A DNA stretch of 64,000 nucleotides, taken from NCBI GenBank assembly GCA_018817385.1, contig JAHIUA010000087.1:124001-188000 (forward strand). The letters are read 5' to 3'. Shown here piece by piece: positions 9,865 through 18,653 of this stretch (positions within the stretch are counted from its first letter, which is position 1; every line of letters begins with the position of its first letter). The stretch is from Pseudomonadota bacterium. Its GTDB lineage: Bacteria > Desulfobacterota > Desulfobulbia > Desulfobulbales > Desulfocapsaceae. The position numbers and the translations under genes are program-made. The notes under the pieces were generated by a model. It saw nothing but the letters and a program-made list of their open reading frames with translations, searched no databases and was not told the origin of the DNA.

Positions 9865-12800
9865 GGGAACGACTCCTTTCAAATTTGATGACAAAGGCCA
9901 GTAGTGCCGGGATGACAAAGAGAGTCAGGAGGGTGGACAGGGCCAGTCCTCCCAGGAGGATGGAACCCAGGCCCCGGTAAAGCTCGGAGCCGGAGCCGGT
10001 GGAAAGAACCATGGGCAGCATGGCCAGCACGGAGCTGGTGGCGCTCATGAAGATGGGCCGGATCCGGGTGCGCACCGCCTCGGAAATGGCGGTGATACCC
10101 TCCAGTCCGTTGTGGCGTACATTGTTCAGGGACTGGTGGACGATGAGGATGGCGTTGTTGACCACAGTTCCTATGAGGATGATGAAGCCGAGCATGGCCA
10201 GGATATCAAATCCCTGGGGGGCGATGAAGGTATTGACCGCCTGTAGACCGAGGAACCCTCCGGCTGCTGCCAGGGGGATGGAAAACATAATAATCAGGGG
10301 ATAGAGAAAGTTCTCAAAAAGCGCTGCCATGAGGAGATAAGTGATGAGCAGGGCCAAAAGCAGGTTCCATTGCAGGGCTTGACGGGCCTCGGTGAGTTTG
10401 TCGGCGTTGCCGCCGATGGTGATCTCGACTCCCGGCAGTTGTCCGGCGCTCTTCATGGGGGCCACGGTCTCCTTTTCAATGATATCCATGGCTGATTGCA
10501 GGGGCAGGTCCTTGGGTGGGGTTACCTGCAGGGTGATGGTCCGTTTGCGTTCCAGGTGGTTGATCTGGGGCATGCCCTGGCTGTAGACCAGATCGGCCAC
10601 ATCTCCTATCCGGATGAGACTGCCCTGGCCATTGACGATGCTGGCCTTGAGGATATTCTCGGGTGAGGAGAAGATCGTCTCCCTGCCGGTGAGGACCATG
10701 TCCTTCTGTTTGCTCCCTTCCGGTCGATATTCGTCGACCTTGCGTCCGTCCATGAGGACGTCGATGTAGGTTCCCAGATCTTTTCCGGTCATGCCGCCGG
10801 CAGCAAGTTTTTCCTTGTTGGGAACCACCTGGATCTCCGGATAACTGGTCTCAAGAGAGGGAACCGGACGAACCTGGGATGCGGGGATTTTGGCACTGAT
10901 GGCACCAAACAGGGTTCGGCCGGCTGCCACGATCTGCTCGATATCCTCTCCGGCGATGTTGACGTTCACGGTACGTCCTTCGCCGATGCCGCTTTCAAAG
11001 ATGCCGGCCTGGATACTGACCCCGAAGACGCCTGGGATGGATTGCATGATGCGAGTAAAGAGGGGCATCATTTCTGCCCCTCTGGTTTCGTGGGTGGAGA
11101 TTCCACCAAAGAGGGTGAAACGGTCTGCCCCGACAAAAAACATGTCTTTGATCTGGGGAATTCCGTCTTTTCCGTCTTCATGGAAATAGGGTTCTGACTC
11201 CTTGTAGACAAAGGTCCCAAGTTCCTTCATTTTTTCCAGCGAGTAGCCCGGCGGCGGGATAAGGATGTTGAGGATCAGGTTCCGGTTGCCCTGGGGCAGG
11301 TATTCGGCACTGGGCAGGAGGAGGAAAATGAGGCCGATGGAGAACGAGGTAAAGGAGATGACGGTGGTCAGCCGGGTAAAGACGTTTTTCAGGCAGATAT
11401 CGGAAAAACGCATGATGAGCCGGGCCAGAAAGGGGCCTGCGACGCTCGTTTGCAGTCTGTTTTGTTTTTCCGACCGGCCCCCCCTGAAGAGATGGTAGGT
11501 CAGGGTGGGAATGACGGAGACGGAGACAAAGAGGCTGATGAGGATGGAAAAGGTGATGGCAATGGCAATGTCGCGAAAGAGCTGCCCTGCCTCCTCCTGC
11601 ATGAAGATAATGGGCAGAAAGACGGCCACTGTGGTGGCCGTGGAGGCAAATACTGCACCCCAGACCTCCCGGGTTCCTTCCCAGGCCGCACTATAGGCAG
11701 ATTTTCCCATCTTGCGGTGGCGATCGATGTTTTCCATGACCACGATGGAGTTGTCCACCAGCATACCCACGGCAAAGGAGATGCCAGCCAGGGAGACCAC
11801 ATTCAGGTTGCGGCCGGTGATCCAGAGAAAGATAAAGGCGCCGATGGCGGAAATGGGGATGGCCACTGCCGTGGTCAGAGTGGAACGGATACTGCGCAGG
11901 AAGACGAGGAGGACACAGAGGGCCAGCAGACCGCCGATGGCCACGTTCTTTTTTACCAGGTCGATGGCGGTGTTGATATAGGGGCGCTGGTCGTAGACCC
12001 AGTCAATGTAGAGTTCTTTTTCGCCAAGCAGGCCCTGGTTGAGCCGTTCAACCTCTTGCTCCAGTCTTTCGGTCATGGCCAGGACATTGGTCCCAGGTTC
12101 CTTGCGGACGCCGATAACGATCACCGGCTCGCCGCTGTGCAGGACCGCAATGTTTTCTTTGGCATAGCCGTTGTCGACCTCGGCTATTTCCCGCAGGTAG
12201 ACCCGCTTTATACCGTCATCAAAGACAACTACCTCCATGGCATCTGCCGGAGACTGAAACTGGCCCATGGTCCGGATACGGTAGTTCTTGCGGCCAATCC
12301 CCAGGACCCCTGCCGAGTTGGTCTGGTTGGCATTGCGGACTGCGTTGATGACCTGGTTGATGGAGATGTTGTGACTGGCCATGCGGTCCATGTCCAGGGT
12401 GATATTGAGCTCGGAGAGAGTGCCGCCGAAGATGAAGAGGGACCCCACTCCCTTGACCCGTTCCAGATGTTGACGCACATTGTCTTCAAAATAACTGCGG
12501 TAGTGGTTGATGGCCTCGCTGTTTTCTGCCAGCGGTTTGAGCATCATCCAGATGACGGGAGAGGAGTTGGCACCGGCCGATTCGATGATCGGACGGTTGA
12601 CATTTTCCGGGTAATCGGCGACCTCGTTGATCTTGTTGGAGACCCGGAGGAGGGCCTCATTGAGAGAGGTCTTCAGTTCGAAGGAGAGGGTAATCTCGCC
12701 ATAGCCGTTGTAACTGGCACTCTCCATCTTGGTCAGACCCTGCAGTCCCTTGAGCACCTCTTCCTGCTGCTCGATGACCTCTTTTTCGATCTCGTAGGGG

Positions 12801-12964
12801 GTGGCCCCGGTCCAGTTGGTTTTGACCGTGATCTGAGGTGTCTCCACATCCGGGGTCAGCTGGACGGGCAGTTTGTTGAGCCCGATGATGCCGAAGACCA
12901 GAAGGAGGATTACCCCCACGGTGACCGATACAGGTTTTTCCAGAGAATATTTAATAAGATCCAT
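9851..12964 (-). CDS. Efflux RND transporter permease subunit (AcrB/MexB family)
   Basis: 1037 aa; GISFAVGMLVDNSIVVMENIDRHR and the duplicated RND layout. Confidence 0.95.
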   Translation of the reverse strand: MDLIKYSLEKPVSVTVGVILLLVFGIIGLNKLPVQLTPDVETPQITVKTNWTGATPYEIEKEVIEQQEEVLKGLQGLTKMESASYNGYGEITLSFELKTSLNEALLRVSNKINEVADYPENVNRPIIESAGANSSPVIWMMLKPLAENSEAINHYRSYFEDNVRQHLERVKGVGSLFIFGGTLSELNITLDMDRMASHNISINQVINAVRNANQTNSAGVLGIGRKNYRIRTMGQFQSPADAMEVVVFDDGIKRVYLREIAEVDNGYAKENIAVLHSGEPVIVIGVRKEPGTNVLAMTERLEQEVERLNQGLLGEKELYIDWVYDQRPYINTAIDLVKKNVAIGGLLALCVLLVFLRSIRSTLTTAVAIPISAIGAFIFLWITGRNLNVVSLAGISFAVGMLVDNSIVVMENIDRHRKMGKSAYSAAWEGTREVWGAVFASTATTVAVFLPIIFMQEEAGQLFRDIAIAITFSILISLFVSVSVIPTLTYHLFRGGRSEKQNRLQTSVAGPFLARLIMRFSDICLKNVFTRLTTVISFTSFSIGLIFLLLPSAEYLPQGNRNLILNILIPPPGYSLEKMKELGTFVYKESEPYFHEDGKDGIPQIKDMFFVGADRFTLFGGISTHETRGAEMMPLFTRIMQSIPGVFGVSIQAGIFESGIGEGRTVNVNIAGEDIEQIVAAGRTLFGAISAKIPASQVRPVPSLETSYPEIQVVPNKEKLAAGGMTGKDLGTYIDVLMDGRKVDEYRPEGSKQKDMVLTGRETIFSSPENILKASIVNGQGSLIRIGDVADLVYSQGMPQINHLERKRTITLQVTPPKDLPLQSAMDIIEKETVAPMKSAGQLPGVEITIGGNADKLTEARQALQWNLLLALLITYLLMAALFENFLYPLIIMFSIPLAAAGGFLGLQAVNTFIAPQGFDILAMLGFIILIGTVVNNAILIVHQSLNNVRHNGLEGITAISEAVRTRIRPIFMSATSSVLAMLPMVLSTGSGSELYRGLGSILLGGLALSTLLTLFVIPALLAFVIKFERSRSHETL

Positions 12965-14013
12965 TACTTTTCTCCGGCCACCTGGACTGCCTGGTCAGGG
13001 CGCAGCCGTTCATTGCCTTCGATCACCACCACCATTCCGGCGCTAATGTAGGGGTTGTCCACTCCGACCCGATCTCCCATGAATGCAACAATATTGACCG
13101 GCAGGATGGCCGCCTTGTCCTCCTTGACGGTGTAGATGAAGTCCTTGCCCTGGAATTTGATCAGAGCGGCGCGGGGGATAATACTGAGTTCCTTTTCCGT
13201 GCTTGCCGGAAGATGGACCGTTGCCGACATGTTGGCGGCCACGATCTCCTGTGCGGGAATCCTGATCTTGACAAAGATATTCTTGGTCTTGACGTCGGCC
13301 ACCGGGTCTATGTCCTCGACCACACCTTCTATTTTTTCCTCAAATGCATTGAGGGTCACCGTCAGCGGCTGACCTTTTTTGAGGTAGCGGAGCAGGGACT
13401 CGCCAATGGGAGCCCGGACAAAGAGATCGTCGCTGGAACCAAGGGAAACCAGCATTTTTCCCTGCTGGACCCAGGCCCCGGAATCCACCTCTTTGCTCAG
13501 GATGACCCCGTTGAAGGGGGCGCGGATCACGCTCCGTTCCCGTTTGATAAGGAGGCCTGCCAGTTCTTCCTGGCGGGCCTGTTTTTCCAGCTTGGCGTCC
13601 TGGAAGGTGTAGAGGGCATCGTCAAAATCCTTTTCACTGACCCCTGATTCTTTATACAGGGCCTGTAGCCGTTTGAAATTTTTCTCGGTGTTCTGCTGGC
13701 GGAGATCATTCTGGGCGATACGGGTCTTTTTCAGTGAGATGTCACTGTCGAGGAGCTTTGTATCCAGGCGAACGAGGACATCGCCCTCCTCCACATGATC
13801 GCCTGCCCTGACCAGGACCTCCTGGACAAGGCCTGTCACTTCGGTGGAGACTTCACTGGTGCGGTCATAGACGAGGATGCCAATCACTGACTGGGTCTCG
13901 GCAATTGTCTCCCGAACCACCTCTGTGACGACTACTGAGGTCGGGGGTGGTTCCTGGGCCTGGAGGAGGAGGGGGAGAGAACAGAAAGAGAGCAATACTA
14001 ACAGAAGTCGCAC
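12964..14013 (-). CDS. Efflux RND transporter periplasmic adaptor subunit
   Basis: Signal peptide, lipoyl-like (VSTEVTGLVQEVLVRAGDHVEEGDVLVRLD) and hairpin domains. Confidence 0.93.
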   Translation of the reverse strand: MRLLLVLLSFCSLPLLLQAQEPPPTSVVVTEVVRETIAETQSVIGILVYDRTSEVSTEVTGLVQEVLVRAGDHVEEGDVLVRLDTKLLDSDISLKKTRIAQNDLRQQNTEKNFKRLQALYKESGVSEKDFDDALYTFQDAKLEKQARQEELAGLLIKRERSVIRAPFNGVILSKEVDSGAWVQQGKMLVSLGSSDDLFVRAPIGESLLRYLKKGQPLTVTLNAFEEKIEGVVEDIDPVADVKTKNIFVKIRIPAQEIVAANMSATVHLPASTEKELSIIPRAALIKFQGKDFIYTVKEDKAAILPVNIVAFMGDRVGVDNPYISAGMVVVIEGNERLRPDQAVQVAGEK

Positions 14014-14037
14014 GGGAGTATCTCCTTGAACAAGTTA

Positions 14038-14487
14038 TTATGATTGATAGGTCTTTGTCGATGTGCCCAGGTTATCCTGTACCTTGAGGAGGAGTTGGGT
14101 CAGCTGAGCTTTGTCCTGTTCGGGGATCCCTTTGGTCAGGAGTTCGGTAAAGGATTCAAACAGAGAGCTCACCTCATGTACCAGTTCTTTGCCCTGAGCA
14201 GTGAGAAAAAGGAGGGTGGAACGCCGGTCTGCCGGATTTTTTTCTCTCTTTGCAAAACCCTTTTTCTCGAGACGATCGAGGATCCTGGTCACGTTTGCGG
14301 CACTCTTGTGGCCGATTTCACAGAGCTGATTTTGGCAAAGGGGTGTGTTCTCGAATATGTTTTTCAAGAGGTGAAACTGCTCTGCCGTAAGATCATAGGG
14401 TTTGAGGGCCTTTTCTGCATGCAAGGTCATGGTCTGGGCCGTTCTGTAGATGAGCCGGGGAATGGATATTTCGTCACATGAACTCAT
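14038..14487 (-). CDS. MarR family transcriptional regulator
   Basis: NQLCEIGHKSAANVTRILDRLEKKGFAKREKNPADRRSTLLFLTAQGKEL winged helix. Confidence 0.92.
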   Translation of the reverse strand: MSSCDEISIPRLIYRTAQTMTLHAEKALKPYDLTAEQFHLLKNIFENTPLCQNQLCEIGHKSAANVTRILDRLEKKGFAKREKNPADRRSTLLFLTAQGKELVHEVSSLFESFTELLTKGIPEQDKAQLTQLLLKVQDNLGTSTKTYQS

Positions 14488-14738
14488 TAGTTGTCTCCTT
14501 AATAGTTAACTGGGCAACTAATCCCATGGGAGAGGTATGATGTCAATAATAAAAATACAGGATGGGCCGGTTTGCCTCCCTTCTGAAAATCTGTAATAAA
14601 AAAACAAGAAATCTAAACAGGTACAGAGCAGTTATTTGTCCGTTACTGAATACTCTCTGGACAGTTGCGAAATCAGAATAAGAGTTTGAAATGAAAAACG
14701 TAGCGCCTCAGCCAAGGCACGTATCTGGCTCTGTGTGG

Positions 14739-15065
14739 TTAGCTGACCATAAAGCCGGTGAGCCAGTAGAGCCCCATGCCGACCAGTACGGTTCCACCCA
14801 GACTTTTGCTTTTCAAGGCAAAGATGAGGGTGGGGATGGCCACCAGCAGCTCGGGTTTTCCAATCTCCAGGCTGCGGGCAGCCTGATCGGTGAAAAGGAT
14901 GGGGGCAAGGAGGGCGGTGAGGATGGCCACCGGGATCAGACTCAACCAGTCGATGAGCCATTGGGGCATTTTCCGATGGGCCAGGTAGAAGAGGGGGAGC
15001 CAGCGGGGGATGTAGGTAACAAGGCCCATGCCGCCAAAGAGAAAGAGGTAGTCGACAAAAGTCAT
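14739..15065 (-). CDS. azlD: AzlD-family branched-chain amino acid exporter small subunit
   Basis: MTFVDYLFLFGGMGLVTYIPRWLPLFYLAHRKMPQWLIDWLSLIPVAILTALLAPIL; adjacent to azlC. Confidence 0.85.
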   Translation of the reverse strand: MTFVDYLFLFGGMGLVTYIPRWLPLFYLAHRKMPQWLIDWLSLIPVAILTALLAPILFTDQAARSLEIGKPELLVAIPTLIFALKSKSLGGTVLVGMGLYWLTGFMVS

Positions 15066-15814
15066 CGTCGTTTCTCCCGGTAACGTTTGAGAAAATAACC
15101 AATGGTGGCGGCTGAGATAGAGGCCCCGATGATATAGCTGTCTCCGGGGATGAACAGGTACCAGAGGACTGCAATACACAGGGATGCCAGGCCGGTGAAG
15201 ATAAAAATGATGTCGTGAAGCTGGAAGATCAACAGGGCCAGGAACATGGCGGTGAGGGCGTAGTCTGTACCAAAGGCACCAACCGGAATGAACTGACCGA
15301 GCAGCGCTCCACAGGTGGTGGACACGACCCAGGCCAGGTTGGCCAGTTGGTTGACGGTGATGGCCTGCCACCGCCCCCAGTTGCCTGCCCGAAAGCGGGT
15401 CATGTTCACAGCAAAACTTTCATCGGTGATGCCGTAGGCAAAAAAATTGAGAAAGAGGCGGCGTACCCCGCTCAGGTGGACAGCCAGTGATGAGCTCATC
15501 AGGAAGTGGCGCAGGTTGACGGCAAAGGTGGTAAAGATAATGGAGCCGGTGGAGGCCCCTGCGGCCAGCATGGCCACACAGATAAACTGGGCAGAACCGG
15601 CAAATACGAGGGCAGACATCATGGTTACGGCCCAGGCAGGGATGCCGGCTTGACTGGCGAGAACGCCCAGGGCGAGGCCAATGGGGATGTATCCGAAACA
15701 GATGGGCCAGGCGGTCATGGCGCCCTCCCGAAACCAGGAGAGGGCTATGGGGTCTGGGGAGGTGTGGGCGGGGGGGGCTGTGTCCATTGTCGTGTTTGTC
15801 GCTGTTGTTTTCAT
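15062..15814 (-). CDS. azlC: AzlC family ABC transporter permease / branched-chain amino acid exporter
   Basis: FREGAMTAWPICFGYIPIGLALGVLASQAGIPAWAVTMMSALVFAGSAQF. Confidence 0.9.
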   Translation of the reverse strand: MKTTATNTTMDTAPPAHTSPDPIALSWFREGAMTAWPICFGYIPIGLALGVLASQAGIPAWAVTMMSALVFAGSAQFICVAMLAAGASTGSIIFTTFAVNLRHFLMSSSLAVHLSGVRRLFLNFFAYGITDESFAVNMTRFRAGNWGRWQAITVNQLANLAWVVSTTCGALLGQFIPVGAFGTDYALTAMFLALLIFQLHDIIFIFTGLASLCIAVLWYLFIPGDSYIIGASISAATIGYFLKRYREKRR

Positions 15815-16203
15815 AAAGATAAGATTGGTGAAGGCGAAAAAGCCAAAAGCAATACATAAAGCCAAGAGAGATGAATGACAAGGGTAACTTGGGGAAAATA
15901 TATTTTTGGCAGCTGGAATGACACGCAGTCGGAGTGTCCGGTCCAGAATGGGGCACCCCGGATTCTCAGCAAAAAGAGCAATCATAAGGTGCCAGATCAG
16001 GGGGGGGCTTGGGCCGCAAAAATTTATGCAGGTGGCAGCCTGGTAGTCAATCTAACTGTGTTTCTTGATATTTTTATCAGTTGCCAAAGAAGCATGGGTA
16101 CGGGTATACTGTCTGCTTTTGATAAAAGTAAAAAGACAGTTTTCCAGCAAAAGGAATACGAACAATAGCTTTCCCGAAGATTCGGGATTTCACGGAGAAT
16201 GTT

Positions 16204-16767
16204 ATGTACAGTGCATCTGATCTGCGCAAAGGGCTCAAGGTTCTCATCGACGCTGCCCCTTATGTTATTACTGAATTTGATTTTTCCAAACCGGGTAAGG
16301 GACAGGCCCTTTATCGCTGCAAACTTCGTAACATGATTACCGGTAATCAGTTGGTCCAGACGTATCGTTCCAATGATAAGTTCGACAAACCTGCTCTTGA
16401 GGAGCGGAAGATGCAGTATCTCTATAATCAGGATGATGAATATCATTTCATGGATACTGAGAACTTTGACCAGATTTATATTACCAAGGAACAGCTGGGT
16501 GAGAATGCAAACTTTCTTCAAGACAATATGGAACTGCAAGTCCTGCTCTTTGAAGACAAACCCATTGATGTGACCCTACCCATCTTTGTCAATCTCCTGG
16601 TTACTGTGGCCGAACCCTGGGCTAAGGGTGATACTTCCGGTACTGATACCAAACCAATTACCGTAGAGACAGGCTATGTCCTTAACGTTCCCCCCTTTGT
16701 TGTGGAGGGTGACAAGATCCAGATTGATACCCGCACCGGGGCTTATGTAACCCGCGTCAAAGAATAA
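16204..16767 (+). CDS. efp: Elongation factor P
   Basis: KPGKGQALYRCKLRNMITGNQLVQTYRSNDKFDKP; the lysine in PGKG is the EpmA target type. Confidence 0.96.
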   Translation: MYSASDLRKGLKVLIDAAPYVITEFDFSKPGKGQALYRCKLRNMITGNQLVQTYRSNDKFDKPALEERKMQYLYNQDDEYHFMDTENFDQIYITKEQLGENANFLQDNMELQVLLFEDKPIDVTLPIFVNLLVTVAEPWAKGDTSGTDTKPITVETGYVLNVPPFVVEGDKIQIDTRTGAYVTRVKE

Positions 16768-16938
16768 CTGTACCCGTTGCACAGGATCCCCATCTGCACC
16801 CGATCAGCCTTGCTCGGAGAGGTCGCTATCCCTCGCAAGACTGATCGGTTCCAGCTGGAGGATTGTGAAACAGGTACATTCTGACCAACTCCAACTGCTT
16901 GGCGTTTTTATAAATGTTGTCTCTGGATACTTTTCTCT

Positions 16939-17829
16939 ATGCTTGATCGAGATGGGCTGCAGATGCGTGCAGCTTTTTTTCGGGCTATCCGTCTTTTTTT
17001 TGAGGAGCAGGGCTTCCTTGAGGTCGATACCCCGATCCGCCAACCCTTGCTGATTCCTGAAAAGTATATTGTCCCCATTCCCTCCGGAAGCCATTTCCTC
17101 CAGTCTTCTCCCGAGTTATATATGAAGCGATTGCTGGCTGCCGGCTGTGATCAGATTTTTCAGATCTGTCACTGTTTTCGCCAAGGTGAGCGTGGTCGCC
17201 TCCATTTGGAGGAGTTTGTCATGCTGGAATGGTATCGTCTCGATGCAGACTATGGTGCCCTGATGACAGACTGCGAAAACCTGTTCGATTTTCTGACAAG
17301 AGAGATGGTCGGATGTGTTTTTCCCGTTCCCCTGGATGTGGGCTGGGAGCGACTCACCGTGGCAGAGGCCTTCAGCCGTCATTGTTCAGTTTCTGTGACC
17401 GAGGCCTTGGAAAAGGATGTGTTTGATCAGCTGTTGGTAGAGCAGGTGGAGCCACAGCTTGGACAGGACAGGCCAACCTTTCTTTGTGACTATCCCCTGG
17501 AACTTGCCTCCCTGGCCCGCCCGAAACCGGGGCAACCTGACGTGGCCGAACGTTTTGAACTCTATGTCTCAGGCATTGAACTGGCCAATGGTTTTTCCGA
17601 ACTCACTGACCCGGATCTGCAGCGCAAACGTTTTGAGGAAGAGTATGCAACGATGGACAATGAAAGGGGGAGACAGAAAAAAATGCCTGAACGTTTTCTG
17701 AAGGATCTGGGCCGAATCGAACGGGCAGCAGGAATTGCCATGGGCTTGGATCGTTTGTTTATGCTTTTTCTCGGGAGGAAGAAGGTCGCTGATGCCGTCT
17801 CTTTTGGCCCTGATGAACTTGATTCCTAA
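16939..17829 (+). CDS. epmA: EF-P--(R)-beta-lysine ligase (EpmA/PoxA/GenX)
   Basis: Class II LysRS-like: FLEVDTPIRQPLLIPEKYIVPI, FQICHCFRQGERGRLHLEEFVMLEWYR; directly follows efp. Confidence 0.93.
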   Translation: MLDRDGLQMRAAFFRAIRLFFEEQGFLEVDTPIRQPLLIPEKYIVPIPSGSHFLQSSPELYMKRLLAAGCDQIFQICHCFRQGERGRLHLEEFVMLEWYRLDADYGALMTDCENLFDFLTREMVGCVFPVPLDVGWERLTVAEAFSRHCSVSVTEALEKDVFDQLLVEQVEPQLGQDRPTFLCDYPLELASLARPKPGQPDVAERFELYVSGIELANGFSELTDPDLQRKRFEEEYATMDNERGRQKKMPERFLKDLGRIERAAGIAMGLDRLFMLFLGRKKVADAVSFGPDELDS

Positions 17830-17852
17830 CCGTTCGCTTCATCGGAAAGTTT

Positions 17853-17882
17853 TTGACACGGTGTCATAAAGCATGATAGGAT
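17853..17882 (+). promoter_or_regulatory. Predicted sigma-70 promoter for the multi-Sec peptide gene
   Basis: TTGACA (17853-17858), 18-bp spacer, TAGGAT (17877-17882). Confidence 0.6.
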
Positions 17883-17972
17883 ATATGAATGGAATTAACA
17901 GTTGCCATAGGCTGTATATATCCTGTCCTTTTCGTGGGGAAAAGGGCTCATCCTAGTAAAGGAGAATCGACC

Positions 17973-18368
17973 ATGGACGCAAAGGAACTGAAAAAGATCC
18001 TTGCCGGAATCGGAGTTGTCGGCCTGCTGGCCGGCGGAGGTGTCTCCGTTGCCGGTAGTGCCAGTGCTAGCAGTGGCTGAGGCGGTACCAAGCCCAGTGC
18101 AGTTGGCACTGAAAAACACACGCCCGGCAGTGGCTGAGGCGGCAGCAAAGTCGACGCAGGTAGCGTCGAAGAGCATGTAGAAGAAGCCTTGGAGATGAAG
18201 AAAGAACCGGCAGGCAGCGGCTGAGGTGGAGCTAAACACGACGCAGGTAGCGTCGAAGAAGGAACCGAGCCAGAACACGACGCAGGTAGCGTCGAAGACG
18301 AAGCCGAATCAGAGAACGACGACGAGCATATGGAAAAAAAACCACCGAAGAGTGGTTGAAGCGGCTGA
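17973..18368 (+). CDS. Predicted multi-selenocysteine peptide (SbtA-like RiPP precursor), 131 aa with Sec at 36, 55, 84, 129
   Basis: Reading UGA as U: MDAKELKKILAGIGVVGLLAGGGVSVAGSASASSGUGGTKPSAVGTEKHTPGSGUGGSKVDAGSVEEHVEEALEMKKEPAGSGUGGAKHDAGSVEEGTEPEHDAGSVEDEAESENDDEHMEKKPPKSGUSG*. One frame, four UGAs, each in an SGU context with a hairpin 13-14 nt downstream; ribosome binding site aaaggagaatcgacc. Confidence 0.85.
18095..18111 (+). promoter_or_regulatory. bSECIS-like hairpin 1
   Basis: CAGTGC AGTTG GCACTG, 14 nt after UGA 18078-18080. Confidence 0.7.
18152..18168 (+). promoter_or_regulatory. bSECIS-like hairpin 2
   Basis: CGACGC AGGTA GCGTCG, 14 nt after UGA 18135-18137; GCAGGU loop context as in the E. 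coli fdhF SECIS. Confidence 0.75.
18239..18255 (+). promoter_or_regulatory. bSECIS-like hairpin 3
   Basis: CGACGCAGGTAGCGTCG, 14 nt after UGA 18222-18224; identical to hairpin 2. Confidence 0.75.
18278..18294 (+). repeat. Orphan SECIS-like hairpin copy without an upstream UGA
   Basis: Identical CGACGCAGGTAGCGTCG; the codon at the equivalent UGA position is GGA (18261-18263). Confidence 0.7.
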
Positions 18369-18372
18369 TATC

Positions 18373-18388
18373 AAGTGCGGTCGCACTT
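18373..18388 (+). promoter_or_regulatory. bSECIS-like hairpin 4, in the 3' UTR
   Basis: AAGTGC GGTC GCACTT, 13 nt after UGA 18357-18359; lies beyond the presumed true stop (18366-18368). Confidence 0.6.
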
Positions 18389-18398
18389 ATTGATTAGC

Positions 18399-18436
18399 AA
18401 GGCCGGTTGTGACAGGAGTCATAACTGGCCTTTTTT
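18399..18436 (+). terminator. Rho-independent terminator of the Sec peptide gene
   Basis: AAGGCCGGTTGTGAC AGGA GTCATAACTGGCCTT (15-bp stem with G-U wobbles) followed by T-run. Confidence 0.88.
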
Positions 18437-18653
18437 GTTTCGTTTCCTGCAACGGAGCAGAAAGAGGCTGTTGTAACTTTTTTATGAGAGAGGATCTTTT
18501 TAAGGCAGAGCCTGGGAGATACCAGCTAAGGGAAAAATTCCGGCAGCCTAAGATGGCACGCGGCTCGAGAGCTGAATAAAGAGAAGACACCACCGCCCGG
18601 ATGAGTGAGGGGAGAAAATTCCATGTCAATGGCTAGTTATGTCAAGTGGTTGT

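Noticed and set aside
11450-13051. 533-aa plus-strand ORF opposite the RND permease
   Set aside because: Antisense to a highly conserved AcrB-type gene; low-complexity composition (GDGDKEADEDGKGDG) is typical of shadow ORFs.
18440-18650. Possible structured RNA or riboswitch in the region after the Sec-peptide terminator
   Set aside because: Some short pairings are visible, but I could not match a known riboswitch core or define a convincing fold by eye.
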